NCBI RefSeq assembly: GCF_001570365.1
Contig: NZ_BBYK01000042.1
Location: 250,202-314,201 of the forward strand
Reading direction: 5' to 3'
DNA: 64,000 bases
Source: Microtetraspora fusca
Lineage (GTDB): Bacteria > Actinomycetota > Actinomycetes > Streptosporangiales > Streptosporangiaceae
Shown here: positions 44,244 through 52,435 of the stretch, piece by piece
Numbering within the stretch: position 1 is the first letter of the stretch
Layout: each line of letters begins with the position of its first letter
The notes under the pieces: model-generated
What the model was told of the DNA's origin: nothing
Database searches by the model: none
What the model saw: only the letters and a program-made list of their open reading frames with translations
Translations under genes and position numbers: made by a program

Positions 44244-44814
44244 CGACCGGCAGGAGTCGGCTGTCGCGACGTGCCTGCGGACTCCCACGCCCTGGACTGA
44301 TGTGGGAAACACGCGGGCACCCGCGACACCCGGTCTACTGCCCGGTTGTTTTGGCGGGGCCTTCCGGCGCCTCCGTCATGGCACCCGAGTTGGGGGCGGC
44401 CGGGCCGGGCACTCGCATTTGGGGGTCGGGGCTGCCGGTCCGGGCACTCGCGTTTGGCGGCCGGGGCTGCCGGTCCGGGCCGTCGCGGGGACGCGACCGG
44501 GAGCCCTGCGAGCAGGCGGCCGTGCCGGGCCGCCGGAAGCTGACCGCCCCCACGGGTGCCAGGGCGTGGTGCCCGCGGCCGGGCACGACCGCGGTTTTCC
44601 ACAAGGTCGGGGTTTTCCACAGAACGGCGGTCGAGCCGAAGCGGGCCGCGGCCCCGCTGCGAGCCTGGCCTTCCGTCGTCCAGTGGAGGTGCCCATGACC
44701 GCCAAGATCCTGCTGCCGGTGGCCGCTTCGGTGCGCGCCGAGTATGTCGGCGCCGCTTTCGAAGAGCCCGCCCCCGACGCGGCGGTCGCCGCACTGGTGA
44801 TGGCCGGTGGCAGG
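44244..44814. other. 571-bp region without a clear gene
   Basis: Between the erm stop and the Clp-N stop I see a 35-bp tandem repeat (44406-44475), two TTTTCCACA words (44595 and 44613), and one start signal (GGAGG then ATG 44695) opening a frame that begins MTAKILLPVAASVRAEYVG but runs antisense through the Clp-N gene. No known product. Confidence 0.5.
44406..44475 (+). repeat. 35-bp tandem repeat x2
   Basis: Units 44406-44440 and 44441-44475 differ at three positions; a partial third copy (CGGGCCGTCGCGGGG) follows. Not in a convincing gene. Confidence 0.75.
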
Positions 44815-45408
44815 TCAGGAGGCGCGGGGCCGTCGGGAGCCCGGTGCGAGCAGTTGTTCCAGTTCGATACGGAGGGAGGGGATGTCGATGCCCGAGGAGC
44901 TGATCACCCGCGCGCCGAGCCCCTCGGCCTCTCGCAGCAGGCCGAGGAGGATGTGGCCGTCGCGGATCTCCTTGCACTTCAGGGCGAGCGCCTCGCGCAG
45001 GGACAGTTCGAGCGCTTTCTTCGCTCCTCTGTCGAAGGAGATGTGGCGACCGCTGACGAGCAGACCGCGATGGTCGCGGCTCGGTGCCCTGTCGAGGGCG
45101 CCCGGCCCGAACGCCTCCTCCACTCGTTCTCGTACGGCCGCGAGATCGATGCCGATCGCCTCCAGGGCGTCGGCGTCCAGGTCGCCATCCCGAGGATCCG
45201 GGCCGGGCTGTGCCCGGAGCAACTCCGCCTCCGCTCGTTCGGAGGTGAGTCCGTGCCCGTGCAGGATGCGCGCCGACATCGTGTCCGGCTGCCCCAGGAG
45301 GCCGAGCAGCAGGTGCTCGGTGCCGATTCTGGGGTGATGCAGGCGCCGGGCGTGTGCCTGCGCCTGGGTGACCGCCTGCCGGGCTTCCCTGGTGAACCGC
45401 TCGAACAT
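44815..45408 (-). CDS. stand-alone Clp N-domain protein
   Basis: The 197-residue protein consists of two Clp-N repeats without any AAA+ ATPase part. Repeat 1 begins MFERFTREARQAVTQAQAHAR with GTEHLLLGLL; repeat 2 reads FDRGAKKALELSLREAL with DGHILLGLLREAEG. Clp-N domains bind substrates or adaptors of ClpC-type unfoldases, so this may be a decoy or adaptor. The start is two bases after the HTH stop, so the pair is one operon. Confidence 0.88.
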   Translation of the reverse strand: MFERFTREARQAVTQAQAHARRLHHPRIGTEHLLLGLLGQPDTMSARILHGHGLTSERAEAELLRAQPGPDPRDGDLDADALEAIGIDLAAVRERVEEAFGPGALDRAPSRDHRGLLVSGRHISFDRGAKKALELSLREALALKCKEIRDGHILLGLLREAEGLGARVISSSGIDIPSLRIELEQLLAPGSRRPRAS

Positions 45409-45410
45409 CC

Positions 45411-45644
45411 CTACTTCTCCCGTCTCAGTAGCCCACGACCACCCGCGTACTTCTTGTGAACCGCCTGCCGGGTGACGCCCAGCAGGACGGCGATCTCCTG
45501 CCAGGACCAGCCCTGGGCCCGTGCGCTCTCCACCTGCAGTGCTTCAAGCCGCTCGACCAGCACCCGCAGGGCGCGTACCGCCCTCAGCCCGATGCCCGGA
45601 TCGCGGCTGCCGGCATCGCTCGCCAGCTGCGCCGTATCGTTCAT
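45411..45644 (-). CDS. small helix-turn-helix regulator
   Basis: The 77-residue protein has a long helix (LRAVRALRVLVERLEALQVESARAQ) and an HTH (GWSWQEIAVLLGVTRQAVHKKYAG) near the C-terminus. ATG 45644 follows TAGGTT by six bases, so translation is likely leaderless. It probably represses its own promoter, which is covered by two 18-bp repeats. Together with the Clp-N gene it forms a common actinobacterial pair of unknown function. Confidence 0.85.
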   Translation of the reverse strand: MNDTAQLASDAGSRDPGIGLRAVRALRVLVERLEALQVESARAQGWSWQEIAVLLGVTRQAVHKKYAGGRGLLRREK

Positions 45645-45646
45645 GC

Positions 45647-45691
45647 TGTCAACCTAGGTTTACATCCGGCGGATGTCAACCAAGGTTTACG
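45647..45691 (-). promoter_or_regulatory. leaderless promoter fully covered by two direct repeats
   Basis: On the minus strand: TTGACA (complement of 45674-45679), a 17-base spacer, TAGGTT (complement of 45651-45656), then six bases to ATG 45644. Two 18-bp copies of TGTCAACCWAGGTTTACR occupy 45647-45664 and 45674-45691, 27 bp apart; the first holds the palindrome AACCTAGGTT. Confidence 0.75.
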
Positions 45692-45760
45692 CAACTGCCC
45701 GATGACCTCGCCGTTTGAACTTTCGCCTCGCGCTCAGCGCGCTCCGCACAGCCTGGGGTG

Positions 45761-45800
45761 GCGGCATGAAGCGGCATGAAGCGGCATGAAGCGGCATGAA
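45761..45800 (+). repeat. 10-bp tandem repeat x4
   Basis: Four exact copies of GCGGCATGAA in a row. Confidence 0.95.
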
Positions 45801-45890
45801 GGGCACGGAGAGCACGGGCGGCGCGGACGGCGTCGGCAGCGTGGCCGGCACCGGTGGCGCGGTGCCATGGGCGTCTGTATGGGACCGCAG

Positions 45891-46033
45891 GTCTGGCGAC
45901 GCGGCCGTCGTTGGCGTCTGCCTGGGGTGGGATGTCTGGCGGCGCGGCCGCCGTTGGCGTCTGCCTGGGGTGGGATGTCTGGCGGCGCGGCCGCCGTTGG
46001 CGTCTGCCTGGGGTGGGAGGTCTGGCGGCGCGA
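45891..46033 (+). repeat. 43-bp tandem repeat x3.3
   Basis: Units start at 45891, 45934, 45977 and 46020 (the last partial). Units 2 and 3 are identical except at the end; unit 1 differs at two positions. The core is GTCTGGCGGCGCGGCCGCCG followed by TTGGCGTCTGCCTGGGGTGG and GAT. Confidence 0.92.
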
Positions 46034-46066
46034 ATGGCATCCGGCGAGGGCGGGGCCCGGCTGTGA

Positions 46067-46259
46067 TCTGCGGTCCGAGGGAGCCCGAGCCGGCCGGCCC
46101 ACGTCATCGACGAGTACTGCGTGATGCATGATCGCGCGCATCGAGGCGGGCCGTCCGGCGAGGTCCGGTGTTGGCCTGTCTGCGGCCCGAGGGAGGCCCA
46201 GCAGGCCGATGTCACCGGCGAGTGCTGCGTGATCGCGCGCATCGAGGGGGCCGTGCGGC
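46067..46259 (+). repeat. imperfect direct duplication of about 90 bp
   Basis: Segment 46067-46159 and segment 46179-46259 share TCTGCGGYCCGAGGGA, CGAGTRCTGCGTGAT, and GATCGCGCGCATCGAGG in the same order. Gaps and substitutions show it is older than the 43-bp array. Confidence 0.7.
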
Positions 46260-46344
46260 AACGTCGTCGGGGCAAGGTCGGCGACACGCCATCAGGAAAA
46301 TCGTTTGCCGGGCCGGTGACCGGCCTGTGAGCCTGGAGGACGCC

Positions 46345-48036
46345 ATGCTCTCCTTGCCAGTCGCCGATCCCGGCGTACCCGACGCCCGAAGTCCCATCCG
46401 CTACCTGTGGTGGGTCGCCCGTGCCCAGCTCGCTCCGCTGCTGATCGGCATCGGCTTCGCCATCCTGTGGTGGCTGGGCCAGGCCCTCGTGCCTGCCGCC
46501 ATCGGCACCGCCGTCGACGCGCTGTCATCGAAGGACACAGACGGCCTGGTGCGCTGGTCGTTGGTGCTGCTCGGGCTCGGCGTGGTGCAGGCCGTCGCCG
46601 GCGTGCTGCGGCACCGGTTCGCGGTGTTCACCTGGCTGGCCGCCGCGTACCGCACGGTCCAGGTCACCTCCCGCCAGGCCACCCGGCTCGGAGCGACGCT
46701 GCCGAAACGGCTCTCGACCGGCGAGGTGGTGAGCGTCGGCAACTCCGACATCGCCCACATCGGCAACGCGATGGACATCCTGCTTCGCGGTACGGGAGCG
46801 GTCGTCGCCATCGTCACGGTGACCGTCATCCTGCTCACGTCGTCGCTGCCGCTCGGGCTCCTGGTGCTGATCGGCGTGCCGCTGATGGCCGTCGCCGTCG
46901 GCCCACTGCTGCGGCCGCTGCACCGCCGCCAGCACCTGCAGCGCGATCTTCAGGGTGAGCTGGCCACGAGGGCCTCCGACATCGTCGCGGGCCTGCGGGT
47001 GCTCCGCGGCATCGGCGGCGAGCAGGTGTTCGCGGCCCGATACCGCGAGGAGTCGCAGCGGGTGCGGCAGGCCGGCGTCCGGGTGGCCTCGGTCGACTCG
47101 ATGCTCGAAGGCGCCCAGATCCTGCTGCCGGGACTGCTCATCGCCTGCGTGACCTGGATCGGCGCGCGGTTCGCCCTGTCCGGCGAGATCAGCCCGGGTC
47201 GGCTGCTCGCCTTCTACGGCTACGCGGTCTTCCTGATCGCGCCGCTCCGGACGCTCACCGAGGCGGCAGACAAGATCACAAAGGGGCATGTCGCGGCGGG
47301 CAGGGTCTGCCGGATCCTGTCGCTGACCCCGGAACGGACCGGAGGCGACGCGCCCATGCCGGTCGGCGGCGACCTGCACGACGAGGAGTCCGGGCTGACC
47401 CTCCGGCGGGGTCGGCTCACCGCGCTGGCGGCCACGACGCCCGAGGACGCGATCGCCGTGGCGGATCGGCTCGGCGGGTACGCGCCGGGGAACGTGACGC
47501 TGGACGGCAGCCCGCTCGACGAGCTGCCGCTGGAACGGGTCCGGCGGCACATCCTCGTCGCGGACAACGCGGCCAAGCTCTTCACCGGCCGGTTGCGCGA
47601 CGAACTGGACGTCACCGGGACCGCCTCCGACGAGTCGGTACGGCGCGCCCTGGCGGCCGCATGCGCGGAGGACATCGTGGAGGCGCTCCCCGACGGCCTG
47701 GACGCCCACGTGGCCGAGTCCGGCCGGGAGTTCTCCGGTGGGCAGCAGCAGCGGCTCCGGCTGGTCAGGGCGCTGGTCGCCGACCCCGAGATCCTGATCC
47801 TCATCGAGCCGACCAGCGCGGTGGACGCGCACACCGAGGCGCGGGTGGCCGGGCGGCTGGGCCCGGCCCGAGCCGGTCGCACGACCCTGGTCTGCACCAC
47901 CAGCCCGCTCGTCCTCGACCACGCCGACACCGTCCTCTTCCTGGAGGACGGCAAGGTGCGGGCCGAGGGCTCCCACCGGGAACTGCTCGCCACCGAACCC
48001 GCATACCGGTCCACTGTCACCCGAGGGGAGGACTAG
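46345..48036 (+). CDS. ABC exporter half-transporter A, with a signature motif but no Walker A
   Basis: ATG 46345 has GGAGG five bases upstream. The 563-residue chain has a six-helix type IV exporter domain (1-330) and a degenerate nucleotide-binding domain. Where Walker A belongs the sequence reads LAATTPEDAIAVADR. The Q-loop Gln is missing (ILVADNAAKLFTG), Walker B reads ILILIEPTSAVD (Asp lost, Glu kept), and the H-loop His is missing (LVCTTSPLVL). The signature FSGGQQQRLRLVRAL is perfect. It can therefore only work with a partner that supplies Walker A/B: gene B, three bases downstream. Confidence 0.9.
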   Translation: MLSLPVADPGVPDARSPIRYLWWVARAQLAPLLIGIGFAILWWLGQALVPAAIGTAVDALSSKDTDGLVRWSLVLLGLGVVQAVAGVLRHRFAVFTWLAAAYRTVQVTSRQATRLGATLPKRLSTGEVVSVGNSDIAHIGNAMDILLRGTGAVVAIVTVTVILLTSSLPLGLLVLIGVPLMAVAVGPLLRPLHRRQHLQRDLQGELATRASDIVAGLRVLRGIGGEQVFAARYREESQRVRQAGVRVASVDSMLEGAQILLPGLLIACVTWIGARFALSGEISPGRLLAFYGYAVFLIAPLRTLTEAADKITKGHVAAGRVCRILSLTPERTGGDAPMPVGGDLHDEESGLTLRRGRLTALAATTPEDAIAVADRLGGYAPGNVTLDGSPLDELPLERVRRHILVADNAAKLFTGRLRDELDVTGTASDESVRRALAAACAEDIVEALPDGLDAHVAESGREFSGGQQQRLRLVRALVADPEILILIEPTSAVDAHTEARVAGRLGPARAGRTTLVCTTSPLVLDHADTVLFLEDGKVRAEGSHRELLATEPAYRSTVTRGED

Positions 48037-48039
48037 GCG

Positions 48040-49905
48040 ATGGCACGTGAGATCCTGCCGGTCGCCGATGAGGCGCAGGTACGCGCCTACGCGCGGCGGC
48101 TCACGCTGAAGTACCCGCGCGAGCTCGGGCTCGCCCTGGGGTTGCACGCGCTGGCCGCGGCGTCGGGCCTGGCCGCTCCACGGCTGCTCGGCGAGCTGGT
48201 CCAGGCCGTCGCCGACCGCGACTCCGGTATCAACGTGGACACGCTGGCCCTGGCCATCGCCGGGTTCGTGGTCGTGCAGGCCGTCCTGGTCAGGTTCGCC
48301 GTCTACACCTCGTCCCGGCTGGGTGAGAAGGTGCTCGCCGAGCTGCGGGAGGAGTTCGTCGACAAGATCCTCGCCCTGCCGCTGTCCACTGTCGAGCGAG
48401 CCGGCTCCGGCGACCTCCTCACCCGTACCTCCCGGGACGTGGACGCCCTTTCGCGCAGCGTGCGGCACGCGGTGCCCGAGACGCTGATCGCGATCGTCAC
48501 CGGCTTCTTCGTGGTGGGCGCGGTCCTCGTGCTCGACCCCATCCTGGCGGTGCCCTCGCTGCTGGCCGTTCCGGTGCTGTGGATCGCCACCCGGTGGTAC
48601 CTCAAGCGCGCCAGAGACGGCTACCTCCGGGAGAACGCCGCGTACGCGGAGATGACCGAAGGTCTCGCCGAGACCGTGGACGGAGCGCGGACGGTGGAGG
48701 CCCTGGGCCTGCGCGAGCGCCGCCACCGCAGGACCGACGGCGACATCGCCCGGTCCTGGAAGGCCGAGCGCTACACCCTCGGCCTGCGCATGGTGTGGTT
48801 CCCGGCGGTCGAGTTCGGCTACGTCATCCCGGTCGTGGCCACCCTGCTCATCGGCGGGCTGTTCGCCACCAAGGGGTGGGTCTCGCTGGCCCACGTCACC
48901 GCGGCGACCCTCTACGTCCAGCAGCTCATCGACCCGCTGGACCGGCTGCTGTCCTGGGTGGACGAGCTCCAGGTCGGCGGCGCGTCGCTGGCGCGGCTGC
49001 TCGGCGTGGCGGCCGTCAAGGAGGATCGCGTGGTCGGCTCCGCGCGTCCTCAGGGAGAGGAGCTCCGGGCGTCCGACGTGCGCTACTCCTACCGCGACGG
49101 TCGCGACGTGCTGCACGGCATCGACCTGGAAGTCCGGCCTGGCGAACGGCTCGCCATGGTCGGTCCCTCCGGCGCGGGCAAGTCCACCCTGGGCCGGTTG
49201 CTCGCGGGCATTCACGGCCCGCGCACCGGTTCCGTCGCCGTGGGTGGCGTGCCGCTGGTGGAGCTTCCGCTGGACGACCTGCGCGGTCACGTGGCCCTGG
49301 TCACCCAGGAGCATCACGTCTTCCGAGGCACGCTGCGCGACAACGTGCTCATCGCGCGTCCCGACGCCTCGGACGACGACGTCCGGCGCGCCCTCGCGGC
49401 GGTGGACGCCTGGGAGTGGGTCGAGCAGCTCGACCAGGGGCTGGACACCGCGGTCGGCTCCGGTCGCACCGCGATCTCCCCGGCGCAGGCGCAGCAGCTC
49501 GCGCTCGCCCGTCTCGTGCTGGCCGATCCGCACACGCTGGTGCTCGACGAGGCCACCTCGCTGATCGACCCGCGCGCCGCCCGCGACCTGGAGCGCTCGC
49601 TCGCGGCCGTCCTGGAGGGGCGGACCGTGATCGCGATCGCGCACCGGCTCTACACGGCGCACGACGCCGACCGGGTGGCCGTCGTCGAGGATGGCCGGAT
49701 CAGCGAGCTGGGTTCGCACGACGAGCTGGTCGCGGCGGGCGGTGCCTACGCCGCGCTGTGGCGGAGCTGGCACGGCGGTCCCGGGCACGCGGACGCGGAA
49801 AGGTCGGGCGACGGCGGCCTGACTGAGGAGACGCTGGAGCTTCTCGACCCGGAGGACCCGGATCCGGAGAGTCCCGACGCACAGGGCGTCCCGCTTGGGG
49901 CGTGA
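48040..49905 (+). CDS. ABC exporter half-transporter B, with Walker A/B but a degenerate signature
   Basis: ATG 48040, GGAGG eight bases upstream, 621 residues. Six-helix exporter domain (about 20-310), then a nucleotide-binding domain with Walker A GPSGAGKST, Q-loop LVTQEHHVF, Walker B LVLDEATSLID and H-loop IAIAHRLYTA all intact, but the signature reads ISPAQAQQLALARL instead of LSGGQ. The last 45 residues are acidic (EETLELLDPEDPDPESPD). A and B must form a heterodimer with one working ATP site (B's Walker motifs, A's signature). Substrate unknown. Confidence 0.93.
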   Translation: MAREILPVADEAQVRAYARRLTLKYPRELGLALGLHALAAASGLAAPRLLGELVQAVADRDSGINVDTLALAIAGFVVVQAVLVRFAVYTSSRLGEKVLAELREEFVDKILALPLSTVERAGSGDLLTRTSRDVDALSRSVRHAVPETLIAIVTGFFVVGAVLVLDPILAVPSLLAVPVLWIATRWYLKRARDGYLRENAAYAEMTEGLAETVDGARTVEALGLRERRHRRTDGDIARSWKAERYTLGLRMVWFPAVEFGYVIPVVATLLIGGLFATKGWVSLAHVTAATLYVQQLIDPLDRLLSWVDELQVGGASLARLLGVAAVKEDRVVGSARPQGEELRASDVRYSYRDGRDVLHGIDLEVRPGERLAMVGPSGAGKSTLGRLLAGIHGPRTGSVAVGGVPLVELPLDDLRGHVALVTQEHHVFRGTLRDNVLIARPDASDDDVRRALAAVDAWEWVEQLDQGLDTAVGSGRTAISPAQAQQLALARLVLADPHTLVLDEATSLIDPRAARDLERSLAAVLEGRTVIAIAHRLYTAHDADRVAVVEDGRISELGSHDELVAAGGAYAALWRSWHGGPGHADAERSGDGGLTEETLELLDPEDPDPESPDAQGVPLGA

Positions 49906-50290
49906 CCGTCAGGCGGCCGTCGTCGGCACCCTTAGGTGAGCGTCTCGCTTGGGACGTGAGGCGTCGTGTGGCGGCCGCACCGGGCGTGCCTTGGCAGTTC
50001 GACTTCGGCTGTGACCGTCAGGTGGCCGTTACGCGGGTCACCCCTTTGGAGCTGGGTTGTCGTGCGGCTGCGGTGTAGGGGGCGCCAGGGCGTGAGGGGG
50101 CCGGGCGGCTGTCGGGCGGGGCAGCCGGTTGCTGGCGCACGTGCAGGGCGGCCCTCCGCACAGAGCTGTGGGCGTACCGCTTCCGTCACGGCCGCCGAGA
50201 GGACCCGGTGCCCCTACAGACGCGCGGCAGCGGGTCGCGTGAACGTCGGCGACCGGCCGGGGTTCACGAGCCGGCGGGCGACGCGGGGGA
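49906..50290. other. 385-bp region without a gene
   Basis: The region between the exporter and the response regulator stop has degenerate copies of the exporter's last codons: GTGACCGTCAGGYGGCCGT at 49902-49920 and 50011-50029 (one mismatch), and GCGTCYCGCTTGGG at 49886 and 49940. No ORF looks convincing. Confidence 0.5.
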
Positions 50291-50968
50291 TCATTCGGCG
50301 GAGCAGATCCCGTTCTCCCAGGCCCAGGCGGCGACCTCCACACGGTTGCGTACCGCGAGCTTGCGCTGCACGTTCGCCAGGTGGGTCTTGATCGTGGCCA
50401 CCGTGACGTACAGCTCCGCGGCTAGCTCCTCGTTCGTGCGGCCGCGGGCCACAAGGCGGACGACGTCGAGTTCGCGCTGGGTGAGCGGATCGATGAGCCC
50501 GCCTGGGGTACCGCCGGAGCGACCACTGGTGCGGGTCGGCTGGAGGGCCATGTGCGCGAGCAGGCGAACGGTCACCGAGGGGGAGATCAGCGAGTTTCCC
50601 GCCGCCGCGGCGCGTACCGCCTCGACCAGCAGGGCGGGTGATCCATCCTTGAGGAGGAAGCCGCAGGCACCGTTGCGCAGCGCGGTGTAGACGTACTCGT
50701 CGAGATCGAAGGTGGTCGCGATGAGGACGTTCAACGGGTCGGAGATGTCGGGCCCGGCGAGCAGCCGGGTGGCTTCCAAACCGTCCAGTTCGGGCATCCG
50801 GATGTCGAGGACGCAGACGTCGGGACGGAGCGCGCGGGCCGCTTCGACGGCGGCGGCACCGTCGGCCGCCTCGGCGACGACCCGCATGTCCGGCTGCGAG
50901 TCGAGGATCATCCGGAAAGCCGATCGCACCATCTGCTGATCGTCTGCGAGGAGCAGCCGGATCGTCAT
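50291..50968 (-). CDS. NarL/FixJ-type response regulator
   Basis: The 225-residue protein has a receiver domain (acidic LADDQ, phospho-Asp in CVLDIRMPELDG near residue 54, switch Thr in LIATTFD, Lys in FLLKDGSP) and a LuxR-type HTH (PLTQRELDVVRLVARGRTNEEIA-like, then TVATIKTHLANVQRKL). It lies four bases after the kinase gene and is co-transcribed with it. It likely controls the divergent ABC genes. Confidence 0.93.
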   Translation of the reverse strand: MTIRLLLADDQQMVRSAFRMILDSQPDMRVVAEAADGAAAVEAARALRPDVCVLDIRMPELDGLEATRLLAGPDISDPLNVLIATTFDLDEYVYTALRNGACGFLLKDGSPALLVEAVRAAAAGNSLISPSVTVRLLAHMALQPTRTSGRSGGTPGGLIDPLTQRELDVVRLVARGRTNEELAAELYVTVATIKTHLANVQRKLAVRNRVEVAAWAWENGICSAE

Positions 50969-50972
50969 GCCG

Positions 50973-52421
50973 TCATGATTCCAGGCCCGCCCTCCGGCCG
51001 TTCTCGGAGGGGTGGCCGGTCAGGGGAAGCTCGGCCAGCACCAGCCAGCCGATGCCCTCCTGCGGGCCCGCCGTGATCCGTCCGCCGGCCTTCTCGACCC
51101 GTTCGGCCAGCCCCACCAGGCCGAACCCTCCACCGGTCGCCCTGTCAGAGGAGGCGGATCGCCGGCCGGGCTCTGTGAGCCACGCCCTGGTTCCGGGCCA
51201 TCGCGTACGGGACCGTCGGCCGGGCCAGGTGAAACGGTCATGAAGTCGCGCGTCGCGACACTCAGGGCCGCGCTCCTCAAGGTCCGGGCCGTCAAGGTCG
51301 CGTTTCACCGGGCACGGGTCGGGTGGGCCCACGTCAGGGTCCATGCGCCCGGTCCCGTCGCCAGAGCCGTCCGTACGGCAGGCCGGCCCGGCGGGGGCCG
51401 CGCCGTCGTCGCTTACCGACACCTCCAGCCAGCCGGGGACGCCGGGGAGCGGGCGGGCATGGATGGTGACGCGGGTCGCCGTCGGGGCGTGCTTGCGGAC
51501 GTTCGTCAGGGACTCCTGGACGACGCGGTGCGCCAGATCGACGATCACCGGCGGGACGTACCGGACGGACAGGGCCGGGTCCACGGTGGTGGTGGCGGGC
51601 GGTCCCGCGGTTGAGAAGGCGGCGGCGGTCTCGGAGAGCATCGCCGGAAGGCTCCGAGCCGGGCGGACGGGGGCGGGTGTGCCGTCGCGCAGGACTGAGA
51701 CGACGCCGCGCATCGAGTCGAGGGCCTGCTCACCCGCGGACTCGATGCCCGCCAGCATCCGGTCCAGCTTCTCCGGATCCCCGATCAGATCGGCGCCGAC
51801 GAACCGCACGGCCTTGGTCTGGGTGACGATCGCGGAGACGTGATGGGCGACGAAATCGTGCAGGTCCCGGGCGTACTCCAGACGCTGCTCCTGGCGGATC
51901 GCCGCGTGCTCCCTCGCGCGCAGCAGGTCACGCAGCCGCAGGAGCAGACCGAGCATGATCATCAGCGGCAGGCAGCAGAGGAGCACGGACTCGATCAGCG
52001 TCAGGTGAATGTATTCCGAGGGTCGGATCCGTAGGGGAAGCGCCATGACAGCGAGGGACGACCCGGCCGTCAGGGCCGCGGCCTGGAGTGGGGGTGACCG
52101 CCGGGCAGCGCGTGCGACGAGCAGCAACAGCGCGAAAAGCTCCGTCATGCCCGGCGTGTGTTCCGGCCGTCGCGTCGCCCACGTACTCGCCAGCGAAAAC
52201 AGGAAGGACGCGGTGACGGCGACGGCGGTGAGGGAGGGGGACCGGGTCGGAGGCGCGGCCAACGCGGCTACGCACAGCGCCCCGCAGATGACCACGCCCG
52301 CCGTCGTCGGTGCGAAACCCGTGTCGAGCCCCTCGGCGAGCAACAGCGCGGCCACCCCGGCGGTGAGCACCGCACCGAGTGCCTGCACCGCGCGAGAACG
52401 GGCTCGAAAAACGCGAATCAC
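50973..52421 (-). CDS. NarL-type histidine kinase with a 90-residue insert in the ATPase domain
   Basis: Start GTG 52421 has TAGCGT eight bases upstream. The 482-residue chain has five or six membrane helices (1-170), a coiled linker, and a HisKA_3 helix with EYARDLHDFVAHHVSAI (His near residue 190). The ATPase domain has VVQESLTNVRKHA (N-box) and VSVSDDG (G1, near 337), but G2 (GGGFGLVGLAERV) comes only near 429. The intervening 90 residues are Arg/Pro/Gly-rich and disordered-looking, far longer than the usual ATP lid. Cognate of the next regulator. Confidence 0.9.
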   Translation of the reverse strand: MIRVFRARSRAVQALGAVLTAGVAALLLAEGLDTGFAPTTAGVVICGALCVAALAAPPTRSPSLTAVAVTASFLFSLASTWATRRPEHTPGMTELFALLLLVARAARRSPPLQAAALTAGSSLAVMALPLRIRPSEYIHLTLIESVLLCCLPLMIMLGLLLRLRDLLRAREHAAIRQEQRLEYARDLHDFVAHHVSAIVTQTKAVRFVGADLIGDPEKLDRMLAGIESAGEQALDSMRGVVSVLRDGTPAPVRPARSLPAMLSETAAAFSTAGPPATTTVDPALSVRYVPPVIVDLAHRVVQESLTNVRKHAPTATRVTIHARPLPGVPGWLEVSVSDDGAAPAGPACRTDGSGDGTGRMDPDVGPPDPCPVKRDLDGPDLEERGPECRDARLHDRFTWPGRRSRTRWPGTRAWLTEPGRRSASSDRATGGGFGLVGLAERVEKAGGRITAGPQEGIGWLVLAELPLTGHPSENGRRAGLES

Positions 52422-52429
52422 AGCAGGTC

Positions 52430-52435
52430 ACGCTA
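52430..52435 (-). promoter_or_regulatory. -10 box of a probable leaderless kinase promoter
   Basis: TAGCGT on the minus strand ends eight bases before GTG 52421, the same arrangement as at sdhC. Confidence 0.5.

Larger units (their letters stand above)
45692..46344. other. 653-bp repeat-rich region without a gene
   Basis: This stretch shows ORFs in several frames on both strands, which is the usual effect of tandem repeats with a unit not divisible by three. It holds a 10-bp array, a 43-bp array and an imperfect duplication of about 90 bp, each listed separately. The ABC gene starts at 46345. Confidence 0.6.

Noticed and set aside
44595-44621. Two TTTTCCACA words resembling DnaA boxes
   Set aside because: Each has one mismatch to TTRTCCACA, only two are present, and there is no AT-rich unwinding region or dnaA/dnaN gene nearby.
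45692-46344. Several overlapping ORFs on both strands in the repeat region
   Set aside because: They arise because the 43-bp unit is G/C-rich and lacks stops; the proteins are frame-cycled repeats without start signals.
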